Positions 53,139-61,539 of a stretch of DNA of 64,000 nucleotides are shown piece after piece. Origin of the DNA: CAHJXF01 sp038225855 (GTDB lineage: Bacteria > Pseudomonadota > Gammaproteobacteria > Burkholderiales > Burkholderiaceae_D). Position numbers and translations under genes: made by a program. The notes beneath the pieces are model-generated. The model did no database searches and was not told the DNA's origin. It saw only the letters and a program-made list of their open reading frames with translations. Location of the stretch: positions 24,930 to 88,929 of the forward strand of contig JBBRQU010000014.1 of NCBI GenBank assembly GCA_038225855.1, given 5' to 3'. Each line of letters begins with the position of its first letter. Within the stretch, counting starts at the first letter, position 1.

Positions 53139-54659
53139 CTAAGCGCGCGGTTGCAATCCTCTGCGATATCCGATCGCCTCGGCGACATGCGCGGCCCCGA
53201 CTTCGCTTGCGGCTTCGAGATCGGCGATGGTGCGCGCGATCTTGAGCACGCGATGATAGGCGCGCGCCGACCAGCCGAGTCGCAACATTGCGTTCTGCAA
53301 TAGCGCGCCGCCTTTCATATCGGGTTTGCAATGTTGGTCGATCGCCGCTCCATCGAGGGTCGCGTTGGATTTGTCCTGTCGCGCGAGTTGTCGTTGGCGT
53401 GCCGCGCAGGTGCGCATGGCGATCGATGCGCTCGCTTCGCCTCCGGGCGCCGATGAAATCTCGGTGTCGGACAACGCAGGGACTTCGATCTGCAAGTCGA
53501 TGCGGTCGAGCAGCGGTCCCGAGATGCGATCGTGGTAGCGAGCCACCGCGTCAAGCGTGCAGCGGCAGGCGCGAGTCGGATGGCCAAGATAGCCGCAAGG
53601 GCAGGGATTCATCGCTGCGATCAACTGAAAGCGGGCTGGAAAATCTGCCTGCCGAGCCGCGCGCGAAATCGTGATGTGTCCCGATTCGAGCGGCTCGCGC
53701 AGCACTTCGAGCACGCGTCGATCGAACTCGGGCAACTCGTCGAGAAACAGCACGCCGTGATGCGCGAGCGAGATCTCGCCGGGCCGCGGCACGCTGCCGC
53801 CGCCCACCAACGCCGCCCCCGACGCGGTGTGATGCGGGGACCGATAGGGGCGCTCGCGCCATGCATCCACCGAGAAGCGGCCCGCGAGGCTTGCGATTGC
53901 CGCGGACTCGAGCGCTTCATCGGTCGTCATCGGCGGCAAGAGGCCCGCGAAGCGCGACGCGAGCATCGACTTGCCGGTGCCGGGCGGGCCGACCATCAAG
54001 ACGCTGTGGCCGCCCGCGGCTGCGACTTCGAGAGCGCGCTTGGCGCTTGCCTGTCCCTTGACATCCGACAGATCGCGGCCAGTCGTTCGGGCTGGCAGTT
54101 CCGTCGGCTCGGCGCGACACAACGAAGATCGTCCCGACAGATGCGCGCAGACTTCGAGCAGGCTCGCAGCCGGATAAACGTGCGTGCTCTCGGCCAGCGC
54201 CGCTTCGGTGGCCGACTCACGAGGAAGAATGAAACCGCGCCGCGTTGCGCCCGACGCATGCGCCTGTCGCGCAAGCGCGTGCGTCATCGCAAGCGCGCCG
54301 CGGATCGGCCGCAGCGCACCCGAGAGCGACAGCTCGCCCGCGTATTCATAGTCGTCGACACGATCGCGCGGCAACTGACCCGACGCGATCAGGATGCCGA
54401 GCGCGATCGGCAGGTCGAAACGCCCCGACTCTTTCGGCAGATCGGCCGGCGCGAGATTGACGGTGATGCGGCGCGCAGGAAACTCGAAACGCGCATTGAG
54501 GATCGCGGCGCGCACGCGGCCACGGCTTTCCTTCACCTCGATATCGGCGAGGCCGATGATGCTAAACAGGGGCAGGCCGCCGCTCAGATGCACTTCGACG
54601 ACGACCTCTGGCGCGGACATGCCGGCCAGCGCGCGGCTCTTCAAGATCGCAAGCGACAT
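53139..54659 (-). CDS. comM: ComM/YifB-family Mg-chelatase-like AAA+ ATPase
   Basis: A 506-residue helicase-like ATPase that extends branch migration during natural transformation. The N-terminal Lon-protease-like domain (SIIGLADIEVKESRGRVRAA) is followed by Walker A MVGPPGTGKSMLASRFAGLL. Walker B is GVLFLDELPEFDRRVLEVLR, and a sensor region with the zinc-like Cys cluster CPCGYLGHPTRACRC is present. The C-terminal Mg_chelatase_C domain includes RLGWSARAYHRVLKIARTIA. The ATG at 54659 gives the standard start MSLAILKSRALAGM. It pairs with dprA as a second competence-type gene, though nothing here proves natural transformation. The upstream gene is ubiK. Confidence 0.94.
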   Translation of the reverse strand: MSLAILKSRALAGMSAPEVVVEVHLSGGLPLFSIIGLADIEVKESRGRVRAAILNARFEFPARRITVNLAPADLPKESGRFDLPIALGILIASGQLPRDRVDDYEYAGELSLSGALRPIRGALAMTHALARQAHASGATRRGFILPRESATEAALAESTHVYPAASLLEVCAHLSGRSSLCRAEPTELPARTTGRDLSDVKGQASAKRALEVAAAGGHSVLMVGPPGTGKSMLASRFAGLLPPMTTDEALESAAIASLAGRFSVDAWRERPYRSPHHTASGAALVGGGSVPRPGEISLAHHGVLFLDELPEFDRRVLEVLREPLESGHITISRAARQADFPARFQLIAAMNPCPCGYLGHPTRACRCTLDAVARYHDRISGPLLDRIDLQIEVPALSDTEISSAPGGEASASIAMRTCAARQRQLARQDKSNATLDGAAIDQHCKPDMKGGALLQNAMLRLGWSARAYHRVLKIARTIADLEAASEVGAAHVAEAIGYRRGLQPRA

Positions 54660-54727
54660 CGCGAGTCGCGGGATAAGGGTCGAGAGCGTGTTTGCTCGCC
54701 GCTTGATCGAGCGGACGATGCGGGCGC

Positions 54728-54997
54728 TCAGCCGAGCGGCGGATCCTGCGGGGGGGAGAGCGGAGGCTTGCCCCCTTCGAGCGCGGAGATGCGCATTTCG
54801 AGCTCTGCGATCTTGTCCTGTGCGCGCGACAACAGTTCGGTCTGCAGGTCGAGTTGCTCGCGCGTGGCCAGATCGAAATGCTCGAAGCCCTGCTGCAAGA
54901 CCGCGCGCAGGTTCTTGCGCAAGTCGGCAACCGGCGTTTCGTGGAGCATCTTCGAGATGCGATCCTGCATGTTTTCGAAAAACGCGGAATTCGGCAT
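54728..54997 (-). CDS. ubiK: UbiK-family accessory factor (BMFP)
   Basis: An 89-residue protein starting MPNSAFFENMQDRISKMLHE, with a basic patch (DLRKNLRAVLQQGFEHFDLA) and a C-terminal coiled coil (LSRAQDKIAELEMRISALEG). The tail is Pro-rich. In E. coli UbiK binds UbiJ and supports ubiquinone synthesis under oxygen; homologues near comM are common in betaproteobacteria. The ATG at 54997 was chosen over upstream starts that add a hydrophobic, unlikely leader. The 68 nt to comM have no clear signal. The upstream gap to the pth terminator (about 250 nt) holds no gene I can support. Confidence 0.9.
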   Translation of the reverse strand: MPNSAFFENMQDRISKMLHETPVADLRKNLRAVLQQGFEHFDLATREQLDLQTELLSRAQDKIAELEMRISALEGGKPPLSPPQDPPLG

Positions 54998-55210
54998 GGA
55001 GGCGAGGAGGAAGAGTGGACGGAGAATGAAAAGAAACAGCAACACATCTCACATGAAGGGATGAAGACGCACAATGCAATCGAGTTTAGCACCGGGCTTC
55101 TTGCCTTCGCGTCGTTCAAATCGATGAACGCGATGGCTGAAGAGTTCAGTCGTTATTGCTTGTTTGAGGGTGCGTGGCCTGGAGGCGACGACACGACTCC
55201 GTGAGAAAGC

Positions 55211-55243
55211 AAAAAAACAAAGACAGGCCGAGACCTGTCTTTT
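55211..55243 (-). terminator. Intrinsic terminator after pth
   Basis: AAAGACAGG and CCTGTCTTT form a perfect 9-bp stem with a 6-nt loop (55219-55242). On the minus strand it is followed by GTTTTTTT (55218-55211), starting 7 nt after the pth stop. It ends the prs-rplY-pth side of the block. Confidence 0.85.
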
Positions 55244-55249
55244 GTCGCG

Positions 55250-55834
55250 CTACTCAGTCGTCGTGTGCAATGCCATCATCGCGGCTTCGGCATCGCCCTC
55301 GAAGAGCCTCGGCAAAACGTCGATGCCGCGCTCGATCGCGGCGTCGATCAAGGGTTGCTCTTCGCGGCGCGGAGGATGCAGGACGAAGTCCACCACCTGC
55401 TGCCCAAGTTCGACTGCGCGCGGATGACCGATGCCGATGCGCATGCGCCAGAACTCTGGCGTGCCGAGCACCGCGGCTATGTCCTTGAGCCCGTTGTGTC
55501 CTGCGTTTCCGCCTCCGAGCTTGAGCTTGATCGCGCCGGGCAAGAAGTCGAGCTCGTCGTGCGCGACCAGAATTTCGTCGGGCATGATCTTGTAGAAACG
55601 TGCGAGTGCGCCGACGGCGAGCCCCGAGCGATTCATGAAGGTTTCGGGCATCAACAGCCAGCGCGCGCCGTCCTTGCCGACGATGCCGTGAAAGCCGCGC
55701 TCGCCGCGCAAGGAGATGCGATGCGTTTGCGCATACCGATCGACCAGCCAGAAGCCGGCGTTGTGACGCGTCGTCGCGTATTGCGCGCCGGGATTGCCGA
55801 GTCCGACGACGAGCTTGATCGGGGTCGAGGCCAT
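55250..55834 (-). CDS. pth: Peptidyl-tRNA hydrolase
   Basis: A 194-residue enzyme that frees tRNA from peptides released early by ribosomes. Family motifs are all present: VVGLGNPGAQYATTRHNAGF with the catalytic His, PETFMNRSG, ILVAHDELDFLPGAIKLKLG with the catalytic Asp, and GGGNAGHNGLKDIAAVLG. The ATG at 55834 is used; an upstream start adds 14 residues without support. Ending LPRLFEGDAEAAMMALHT is normal. Flanking terminators on both sides (55211-55243 and 55872-55903) suggest it is largely a single-gene unit here. Confidence 0.96.
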   Translation of the reverse strand: MASTPIKLVVGLGNPGAQYATTRHNAGFWLVDRYAQTHRISLRGERGFHGIVGKDGARWLLMPETFMNRSGLAVGALARFYKIMPDEILVAHDELDFLPGAIKLKLGGGNAGHNGLKDIAAVLGTPEFWRMRIGIGHPRAVELGQQVVDFVLHPPRREEQPLIDAAIERGIDVLPRLFEGDAEAAMMALHTTTE

Positions 55835-55871
55835 CGCAATGGAGAGTGAATGAAGTCGCAACAGCGGCTGC

Positions 55872-55903
55872 AACAAAAAAGCCCCAGCTCCCGCGGGGGC
55901 TTT
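55872..55903 (-). terminator. Intrinsic terminator after rplY
   Basis: On the minus strand AAAGCCCC (55903-55896) pairs with GGGGCTTT (55885-55878) around a 10-nt loop, followed by TTTGTTG. It starts 19 nt after the rplY stop and separates rplY from pth. Confidence 0.8.
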
Positions 55904-55922
55904 CGATGCCGACCGATGCCGA

Positions 55923-56603
55923 CTACTTCTTGTCGGCCTTGTCCGCCTTCTCGGACTTGTCGCTCTTGCCGGCGTCGGCAGCGACCGCCGGAGTCGCCGG
56001 CGCAGCCGCGGCCGCTTCCAGCTCGGCCGCCTTTTCTTCGATCATCGCTCGCGGAGTCGTTGCAGTTGCAATCACTTCTTCGGCATGCGGCGTCACAGCG
56101 ACACCCGCCGGAAGCTTCATGTCCGAGACGTGAATCGTGCCTTGCGCCTGGAGATTGGAAAGGTCGATCTCGATGAACTCGGGCAGGTCGGTGGGCAGAC
56201 AGACCACTTCGATGTCGTTCATGACATGGCTGACGACGTTCGACGAAAGCTTCACCGCCGGCGAAACTTCGGCGTTGATGAAGTGCAGCGGCACGCGGAC
56301 GTGAATCTTCTGGTTGGCCGCGACGCGCTGGAAATCGATGTGAAGCACCTGCTGTTTGAACGGATGCATCTGCACATCGCGCAACAGGACGTTGCTCGCG
56401 GCGTTGCCATCGATCTCGAGATCGAGGATCGACGAATGGAAGGCTTCCTTGCGCAAGGAATGGAACAAATCGTTGTGATCGAGCTCGATGTTGACCGGCG
56501 CATCGCTGCTGCCGTAAACGATCCCCGGGACCTTGCCTGCGCGGCGCAGACGGCGGCTCGCACCCGTTCCTTGCGCGTTGCGTGTGGTGGCTGTGACTTT
56601 CAT
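55923..56603 (-). CDS. rplY: 50S ribosomal protein L25, long (CTC) form
   Basis: A 226-residue 5S-rRNA-binding protein. The N-terminal L25 domain (MKVTATTRNAQGTGASRRLR, AGKVPGIVYG, HSLRKEAFHSSILDLEID) is followed by the TL5/CTC beta domain (VPLHFINAEVSPAVKLSSNV, ADLPEFIEIDLSNL-like block, GTIHVSDMKLPAGVAVTPHA). The tail is Ala-rich then Lys/Asp-rich (KSDKSEKADKADKK), probably disordered. The ATG at 56603 has TTGGAG 8 nt upstream. The gene lies downstream of prs, as in most proteobacteria. Confidence 0.96.
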   Translation of the reverse strand: MKVTATTRNAQGTGASRRLRRAGKVPGIVYGSSDAPVNIELDHNDLFHSLRKEAFHSSILDLEIDGNAASNVLLRDVQMHPFKQQVLHIDFQRVAANQKIHVRVPLHFINAEVSPAVKLSSNVVSHVMNDIEVVCLPTDLPEFIEIDLSNLQAQGTIHVSDMKLPAGVAVTPHAEEVIATATTPRAMIEEKAAELEAAAAAPATPAVAADAGKSDKSEKADKADKK

Positions 56604-56720
56604 GAAGTTCTCCAAAAAGATTTCAAGACCCGTCCGCGACCAGACGGGGGGTGTTTCTCTATCACTACGACCGACCGCGACGAAACGACGCGACCGGAAG
56701 ACAACTGAATCCTTCGGGCC

Positions 56721-57668
56721 CTACTCCGCAAACAACGAGCTCACCGAATCGCCCTTGCTGATGCGCGCGATCGTCTCGGCCAGCAACAGCGCGCACGAGA
56801 TCTGCCGGATCTTCCCGCTCTTCTGAGCATCGCGGTTCAGCGGGATGGTATCGACCACGACCAGCTCGTCGAGACTGGATGCATCGATGCGCTGAACCGC
56901 GCCGCCCGACAATACCGGATGCGTGCAATACGCCAGCACCTTTTCCGCGCCGCGCTCCTTCAACGCCTGGGCAGCCTTGCACAAGGTGTTCGCGGTATCG
57001 ACCATGTCATCCATGATCACGCAGGTGCGACCTTCGACATCGCCGATGATGTTCATTACTTCGGACACGTTGGCGCGCGGCCGGCGCTTGTCGATGATCG
57101 CCAGATCGGTGTCGAGGCGTTTCGCGAATGCGCGCGCGCGCACCACACCACCGACGTCGGGTGATACCACCTGCAGGTTCTGCAGATCGCGCTTGTACAG
57201 GTCCGCAAGCAGGATCGGCGACGCATAGATGTTGTCGACCGGAATATCGAAGAAACCCTGGATCTGATCGGCGTGCAGATCCATCGTCAAGACGCGATCG
57301 ACACCGACCGCCTGCAGCATGTTGGCCACCACCTTCGCCGAGATCGCGACGCGCGCCGAACGCGGCCGACGATCCTGACGTGCATAACCGTAATACGGAA
57401 TCGCAGCGGTGACGCGTCCGGCCGACGAGCGCTTCAGCGCATCGACCATCACCATGATCTCCATCAGGTTGTCGTTGGTCGGCGCGCATGTGGACTGCAG
57501 CACGAACGCATCCTTGCCGCGGACATGATCCTGAATCTCGACGTTGACCTCGCCATCCGAGAAGCGACCGACCGTCGCCTTGCCCAGAGGAAGGTTGAGG
57601 TTCCTGGAAACCGCGGCCGCCAGGTGCGGATTCGCGTTTCCGGAAAACACCATCAAGCCTTCGGCCAT
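56721..57668 (-). CDS. prs: Ribose-phosphate pyrophosphokinase
   Basis: A 315-residue enzyme making PRPP from ribose-5-phosphate and ATP for nucleotides, His, Trp and NAD. Motifs are LMVFSGNANPHLAAAVSRNL, VNVEIQDHVRGKDAFVLQST, IPYYGYARQDRRPRSARVAI, LTMDLHADQIQGFFDIPVDN and the PRPP-binding loop CVIMDDMVDTANTL. Length and motifs match the class I enzyme. The ATG at 57668 starts MAEGLMVFSG; upstream starts would run into the gap holding tRNA-Gln. It shares a strand and likely a transcript with the tRNA gene 78 nt upstream. Confidence 0.97.
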   Translation of the reverse strand: MAEGLMVFSGNANPHLAAAVSRNLNLPLGKATVGRFSDGEVNVEIQDHVRGKDAFVLQSTCAPTNDNLMEIMVMVDALKRSSAGRVTAAIPYYGYARQDRRPRSARVAISAKVVANMLQAVGVDRVLTMDLHADQIQGFFDIPVDNIYASPILLADLYKRDLQNLQVVSPDVGGVVRARAFAKRLDTDLAIIDKRRPRANVSEVMNIIGDVEGRTCVIMDDMVDTANTLCKAAQALKERGAEKVLAYCTHPVLSGGAVQRIDASSLDELVVVDTIPLNRDAQKSGKIRQISCALLLAETIARISKGDSVSSLFAE

Positions 57669-57745
57669 GGTCGATGCAGCCTTGTTATCGGGTCGCGCCC
57701 GCCGCGCAAGAAATTTGCACGGCAATGTGGCTCGTCAGGAATATC

Positions 57746-57822
57746 TGGCAGGGGAGGAAGGACTCGAACCTTCGCATGCTGGAATCAAAATCCAGTGCCT
57801 TGACCAACTTGGCGACTCCCCT
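57746..57822 (-). tRNA. tRNA-Gln (anticodon TTG)
   Basis: The minus strand from 57822 folds as a full cloverleaf. The acceptor AGGGGAG pairs with CTCCCCT, and the D-stem GCC with GGC. The anticodon stem CTGGA/TCCAG encloses loop TTTTGAT, giving anticodon TTG at 57788-57786. The T-stem GAAGG/CCTTC has TTCGAGT in the loop. Discriminator G and CCA are encoded. The place between ispE and prs is the classic site of tRNA-Gln in proteobacteria. Confidence 0.97.
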
Positions 57823-57931
57823 ACGCAACCGCTTTGCCGCACGAACGTCATGACGGCGAAATCTGTATGTCCGCTCCGCCGTCCAGCAAACGTCTGCGCG
57901 GCGGTGACGCATTTTTCAATGCATCTTGAAT

Positions 57932-58852
57932 TCAATCGGCGGCGAGATCGCGATGCGGGTGAACGGCCAGACTCTGCACGCTCCAACCCGACCACGTGGC
58001 AGGCGCCTGAGCGACGCATCGTGCGGCGTCTGCATCACTGGCGAATGTGCGAATCACGCAAGCACCGGAGCCGCTCATTCGCGCCCGTCCCAACGCGCCT
58101 CGCCATTCGCGCGAGAGCCAGGCCAACGCCTCGCGCACGGCATCGAAACGGGAACACGCGACGACTTCGAGATCGTTCCGAAACTCCGGGGGTTGACCGC
58201 ACGGCGCAGCGCCATGCGCGGCAGCCTCCGCGAAATCCGACCCGGCCGACCCGCTTTTGGAAAAGTCCGAGATTTTGATGGCTTCGCTATCCCTTGTCAA
58301 TTCGGCCGCCCCGAAGATCAGCGCGGTGGGCACCGACACGCCTGGGTGAATCACGGCGTAGTGGGCGGGCGCAAGCTCGATCGGCGTCACGATCTCGCCG
58401 ATGCCTTCGACGAACGCGTTTTGCCCGGCGATGAAGAAAGGCACGTCGGCGCCGAGCGTCATGCCCAGTCGCATGAGCCGCGTGCGCGACCAGCCCAGAC
58501 CCCACAGGCGGTTGAGCGCGAGCAATGTGGTCGCCGCGTCGGAACTGCCGCCGCCGAGTCCTCCGCCGATCGGGATGCGTTTGTCGATTGCGATGGTCGC
58601 GCCCTGGGTGCTCGACGCAGCATGCTGCAAGAGGCGAGCAGCGCGGATCGCCAGGTCTTCGTCTTCGCGGACTCCGGGCACGCCGGCCGCGCGCGCGATG
58701 CCCCCGTCGTCGCGCCGCGTGATCGTCAGCACGTCGGCCAGGTCGATCAACTGCATCGCGCTCTGGATCAGGTGATAGCCGTCGGCGCGGCGTCCGATGA
58801 CGTGCAGAAAGAGGTTGACCTTGGCAGGCGCGAGGTAGGTGTGCTCGGCCAT
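57932..58852 (-). CDS. ispE: 4-diphosphocytidyl-2-C-methyl-D-erythritol kinase
   Basis: A 306-residue GHMP kinase of the MEP isoprenoid pathway. Motifs are YLAPAKVNLFLHVIGRRADG (catalytic Lys), IPIGGGLGGGSSDAATTLLA (ATP loop) and GMTLGADVPFFIAGQNAFVE (catalytic Asp), with the C-terminal GHMP block ARMSGSGACVIRTF. The region near residues 200-225 (KISDFSKSGSAGSDFAEAAA) is an insertion of about 25 residues not found in E. coli IspE. The ATG at 58852 lies just 1 nt beyond the lolB stop. The tRNA-Gln gene follows 109 nt after its stop. Confidence 0.95.
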   Translation of the reverse strand: MAEHTYLAPAKVNLFLHVIGRRADGYHLIQSAMQLIDLADVLTITRRDDGGIARAAGVPGVREDEDLAIRAARLLQHAASSTQGATIAIDKRIPIGGGLGGGSSDAATTLLALNRLWGLGWSRTRLMRLGMTLGADVPFFIAGQNAFVEGIGEIVTPIELAPAHYAVIHPGVSVPTALIFGAAELTRDSEAIKISDFSKSGSAGSDFAEAAAHGAAPCGQPPEFRNDLEVVACSRFDAVREALAWLSREWRGALGRARMSGSGACVIRTFASDADAARCVAQAPATWSGWSVQSLAVHPHRDLAAD

Positions 58853-58853
58853 T

Positions 58854-59447
58854 TCACGCACCGCTGCGGCTATCGATCACGAGCCGCATCTCGATCTCGG
58901 CCGGCGGCCCGGGGTAGGAGAGGTCGATGCGCTTGGGCAGTGAAGCCTTGGTCTCGTCTTCGCGCACGAAGCGGATCGTCCAACCATCCTGGCGCAGGCG
59001 CCCGTCGTCGAGCGTGATCGCACGGCTGCCCGCGGCGGGTCGGCCGTCTAGCCATGCCCGGAGGCCGCGCAACGGGACGGTCCAGCCGAGCGTCTCCTGC
59101 GTCAACGCTTCGGGCGTCGCGCCTTCGACCTTGCGACCATCGCGAAACGTGATCGAAGAATGGTTCGCGTCCGAGCGGATCAGCGCGACCGTCTGACCGA
59201 GCGGGTCGAGCAGGCTCAGCTCGATGCCGTCAGCGTTCTGCGTCCATTCGAATCGGCCCGAGAGTGCGTCTTCCTTGTCGCGCGCGAGATCCTTGTAGCG
59301 AACCGACAGGCGCCCTTCGATAGCGCGCGAACCGGCGAGACGCGTCTCATCGATGGCAGGCAGCGCTGCGCAGCCAGCGAGCAAGAACAGCAACCACGTC
59401 GCGAGCGCCTGCCAGGACCCGCATCGGCGCCACGAACGCAAACGCAT
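58854..59447 (-). CDS. lolB: Outer-membrane lipoprotein receptor LolB
   Basis: A 197-residue lipoprotein (WLLFLLAGCAALPAID; lipidated Cys near residue 26) that takes lipoproteins from LolA and inserts them in the outer membrane. The domain reads IEGRLSVRYKDLARDKEDAL, GRFEWTQNADGIELSLLDPL, GQTVALIRSDANHSSITF and RGLRAWLDGRPAAGSRAI, the normal LolB order. The exposed hydrophobic loop LDPLGQTVALI is present. The ATG at 59447 is preferred; the frame upstream overlaps the TPR gene. It sits between the TPR gene and ispE, as in other betaproteobacteria. Confidence 0.93.
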   Translation of the reverse strand: MRLRSWRRCGSWQALATWLLFLLAGCAALPAIDETRLAGSRAIEGRLSVRYKDLARDKEDALSGRFEWTQNADGIELSLLDPLGQTVALIRSDANHSSITFRDGRKVEGATPEALTQETLGWTVPLRGLRAWLDGRPAAGSRAITLDDGRLRQDGWTIRFVREDETKASLPKRIDLSYPGPPAEIEMRLVIDSRSGA

Positions 59448-59461
59448 TAATTCACAACCCG

Positions 59462-61321
59462 TCAGCGCTTGCCCATCTGCACGTTGAATCGTGCAAGCGT
59501 CTGCCGCAAGGCCTGGTTCTGCGGCTCCTTCGCGCTTGCCTCTTTCCACGCGCGCTCGGCGTCTGCCTGACGACCTGAGACCCACAGCACTTCGCCCAGA
59601 TGAACCGCGATCTCGGCATCGCTCCTGAGCTTATATGCATGTTCGAGATTCTGCAGCGCCTCACGGGTGTTGCCGAGGCGGTATTGCACCCACCCAAGGC
59701 TGTCGAGTATCGAGGCATCGTCGGGCGCCAGCGCGTTCGCCTTCTCGATCAACACTTTCGCTTCATCCAGGCGCTCGTTGCGATCGGCGAGCGTATAGCC
59801 CAATGCGTTGTAGGCCTGCGCGTTATCGGGTCGCACACGAATCACGGTTCGCATTGCGCTCTCGAGAACGTCGAAGCGGCCGAGCTTCTCGGCCGTCATG
59901 CCGTAGTCGTAGAGCAACTCCGGACTGTTGGGCGTCTTGTCGATTGCGCTTGCGAGCAGATCGAAGGCCGCCTGGTTGCGGTCGGCATCGCGCAGCATCT
60001 GCGCCTCGGCCAGAGTCAGTTGCAGCGCGGCCGCCGGCGTGGTCGCGGGCAAGGCATGAAGCTCGGCGCGTGCGACATCGAGCTTGCCTTGCCTCGCAAG
60101 AATCAGTGCGCGACGAATGCGCGCGGCCGTGTATTCGTCGCCTTCGCCGACCTTGGCCAACCAGTCGAGCGCGCGCGGAAAGTCCTTCGCGTCTTCGGCG
60201 ATCTGCGCGAGATACAGATAGGCGCGATCGGCGCCGCGACCCGATCCGGCGAGCGCCGCATCGCTGTCGGCGTCATCGTTGTCGCTTTGATCGTCTGCCG
60301 CCGTAGCGGCGGGCTTGGCATCGGCACGCCGCGTGCGCAGGGGCGTGCGCAACTCCACGAAGCGCTTGAAATAGGCCTCGGCATCCCTGGGCTTGTTCGC
60401 CTGATACGCAAGCAGGCCGAGTGTGTAGATCTTCTCGGCGTCGTTGGGCGTTTCCTTGCGAATGCGCGCCAGTTGCAGGGCGGACTCGTCGTAGCGCCGC
60501 TCGCCGTTGAGAAAGCGCGCATAGGCCAGGCGCATCGGCACCGATTTCGGATTGCGCGCGATGAATCCCGACAGGAGCGCGTCGGCTTCCCTGGGCGCAT
60601 CGAACTGCTGCAACTGCGCGAGCATGATGGTCGCGGGCTCGGAGTCCGGCTGCAAGCGAACCGCGGTTCGCGTTTCTTCGATGGCGGCCGGCTTGTCACC
60701 CGCGGCTTGCGCTGCCTGTGCGAGCACCAGATGCCCTTCGGGCAGCGAAGGGTAGCTGCTCGCGAGTTTGCGCATCACGTCGTAGGCCGGCTTGCGTTGC
60801 TGACTCTGTGCGAGCAGGCCATACACTTGCGCGAGCGCTTGCGACTTGGAGGACGCCGCTTCGATCTTCGCTGCCAGGCGGGGCTGCGCCTCGTCGAGCC
60901 GGCCCGACAGGACCAGCAGCGTGAGGAAGGTGTCGGAGGCGATGCGCGAGTCGGGACTGAGCTCGGTCCACAAGCGCGCGGCCTCAACGGCTGCCTCGGG
61001 TTGCCGCGCCTGCACCGCGAATTCGGTGGCGCGGCGCGCGATGCGCGGGTCGCGGGTTTCGCGCGCGAGCTTGAGTTCAGTCGCATACGCTGCATCGGGT
61101 GCGCCGCGCTGCGCGGCGATCTCGGACATCAGCAGCTTGAAGAGGGTGGGCGACGTGAGCGTGTTGTCGGGCAGCGGGTCGTCGGTGGTGGCCGGCGTGG
61201 GGATCGTTGGATGTGCCGGACTCTGCTGAGCCGACGCGTCGGGCACCACGAGCATCGCCGACAATCCGCCCGTGAGTGCCAACGCCAGGAACTTCATTCG
61301 CAGCGCACTTGCTTTCGGCAT
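59462..61321 (-). CDS. Exported tetratricopeptide-repeat protein
   Basis: A 619-residue protein with a signal peptide (MKFLALALTGGLSAMLVVPD, cleaved near DASAQQ), then more than ten TPR-like helical hairpins. Clear units are AQAYNALGYTLADRNERLDE, DDASILDSLGWVQYRLGNTR and LQNLEHAYKLRSDAEIAVHL near the C-terminus. TPR solenoids bind other proteins. This gene next to lolB is a conserved pair in betaproteobacteria and may take part in envelope assembly, which is inference. Two starts are close (61321 and 61297, MPKASALRMKF or MKF). A middle segment SDNDDADSDAALAGSGRGAD is an acidic insertion. Confidence 0.9.
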   Translation of the reverse strand: MPKASALRMKFLALALTGGLSAMLVVPDASAQQSPAHPTIPTPATTDDPLPDNTLTSPTLFKLLMSEIAAQRGAPDAAYATELKLARETRDPRIARRATEFAVQARQPEAAVEAARLWTELSPDSRIASDTFLTLLVLSGRLDEAQPRLAAKIEAASSKSQALAQVYGLLAQSQQRKPAYDVMRKLASSYPSLPEGHLVLAQAAQAAGDKPAAIEETRTAVRLQPDSEPATIMLAQLQQFDAPREADALLSGFIARNPKSVPMRLAYARFLNGERRYDESALQLARIRKETPNDAEKIYTLGLLAYQANKPRDAEAYFKRFVELRTPLRTRRADAKPAATAADDQSDNDDADSDAALAGSGRGADRAYLYLAQIAEDAKDFPRALDWLAKVGEGDEYTAARIRRALILARQGKLDVARAELHALPATTPAAALQLTLAEAQMLRDADRNQAAFDLLASAIDKTPNSPELLYDYGMTAEKLGRFDVLESAMRTVIRVRPDNAQAYNALGYTLADRNERLDEAKVLIEKANALAPDDASILDSLGWVQYRLGNTREALQNLEHAYKLRSDAEIAVHLGEVLWVSGRQADAERAWKEASAKEPQNQALRQTLARFNVQMGKR

Positions 61322-61488
61322 GCGCTGCCCCAAGCTCTTGACCTCGCCCTTTGCATCACCGCATGGAATGTTCACGACTGCCCCGCTCAAAAGAAATTTG
61401 TTGGACGATGGTAGGTTGAAAGGCTGCGCCGCCGCAACCGAAGAACGCTCTTTTTGCTCGGCTTCGAGCATATGTCGGTCACAACTTT

Positions 61489-61524
61489 GCGCACCTCACC
61501 GCGCACCTCCCCCCGCATCTCACC
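61489..61524. repeat. 12-bp tandem array upstream of mutM
   Basis: GCGCACCTCACC, GCGCACCTCCCC and CCGCATCTCACC, the first two 11 of 12 identical, ending 15 nt before the mutM GTG. On the other strand it lies in the leader of the TPR gene. Confidence 0.85.
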
Positions 61525-61539
61525 TCATGAGGCGGCCTC

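Noticed and set aside
59600..61414. Plus-strand frame opposite the TPR gene
   Set aside because: It is a mirror frame of an evident signal-peptide plus TPR protein and has no recognisable domain or ribosome binding site.
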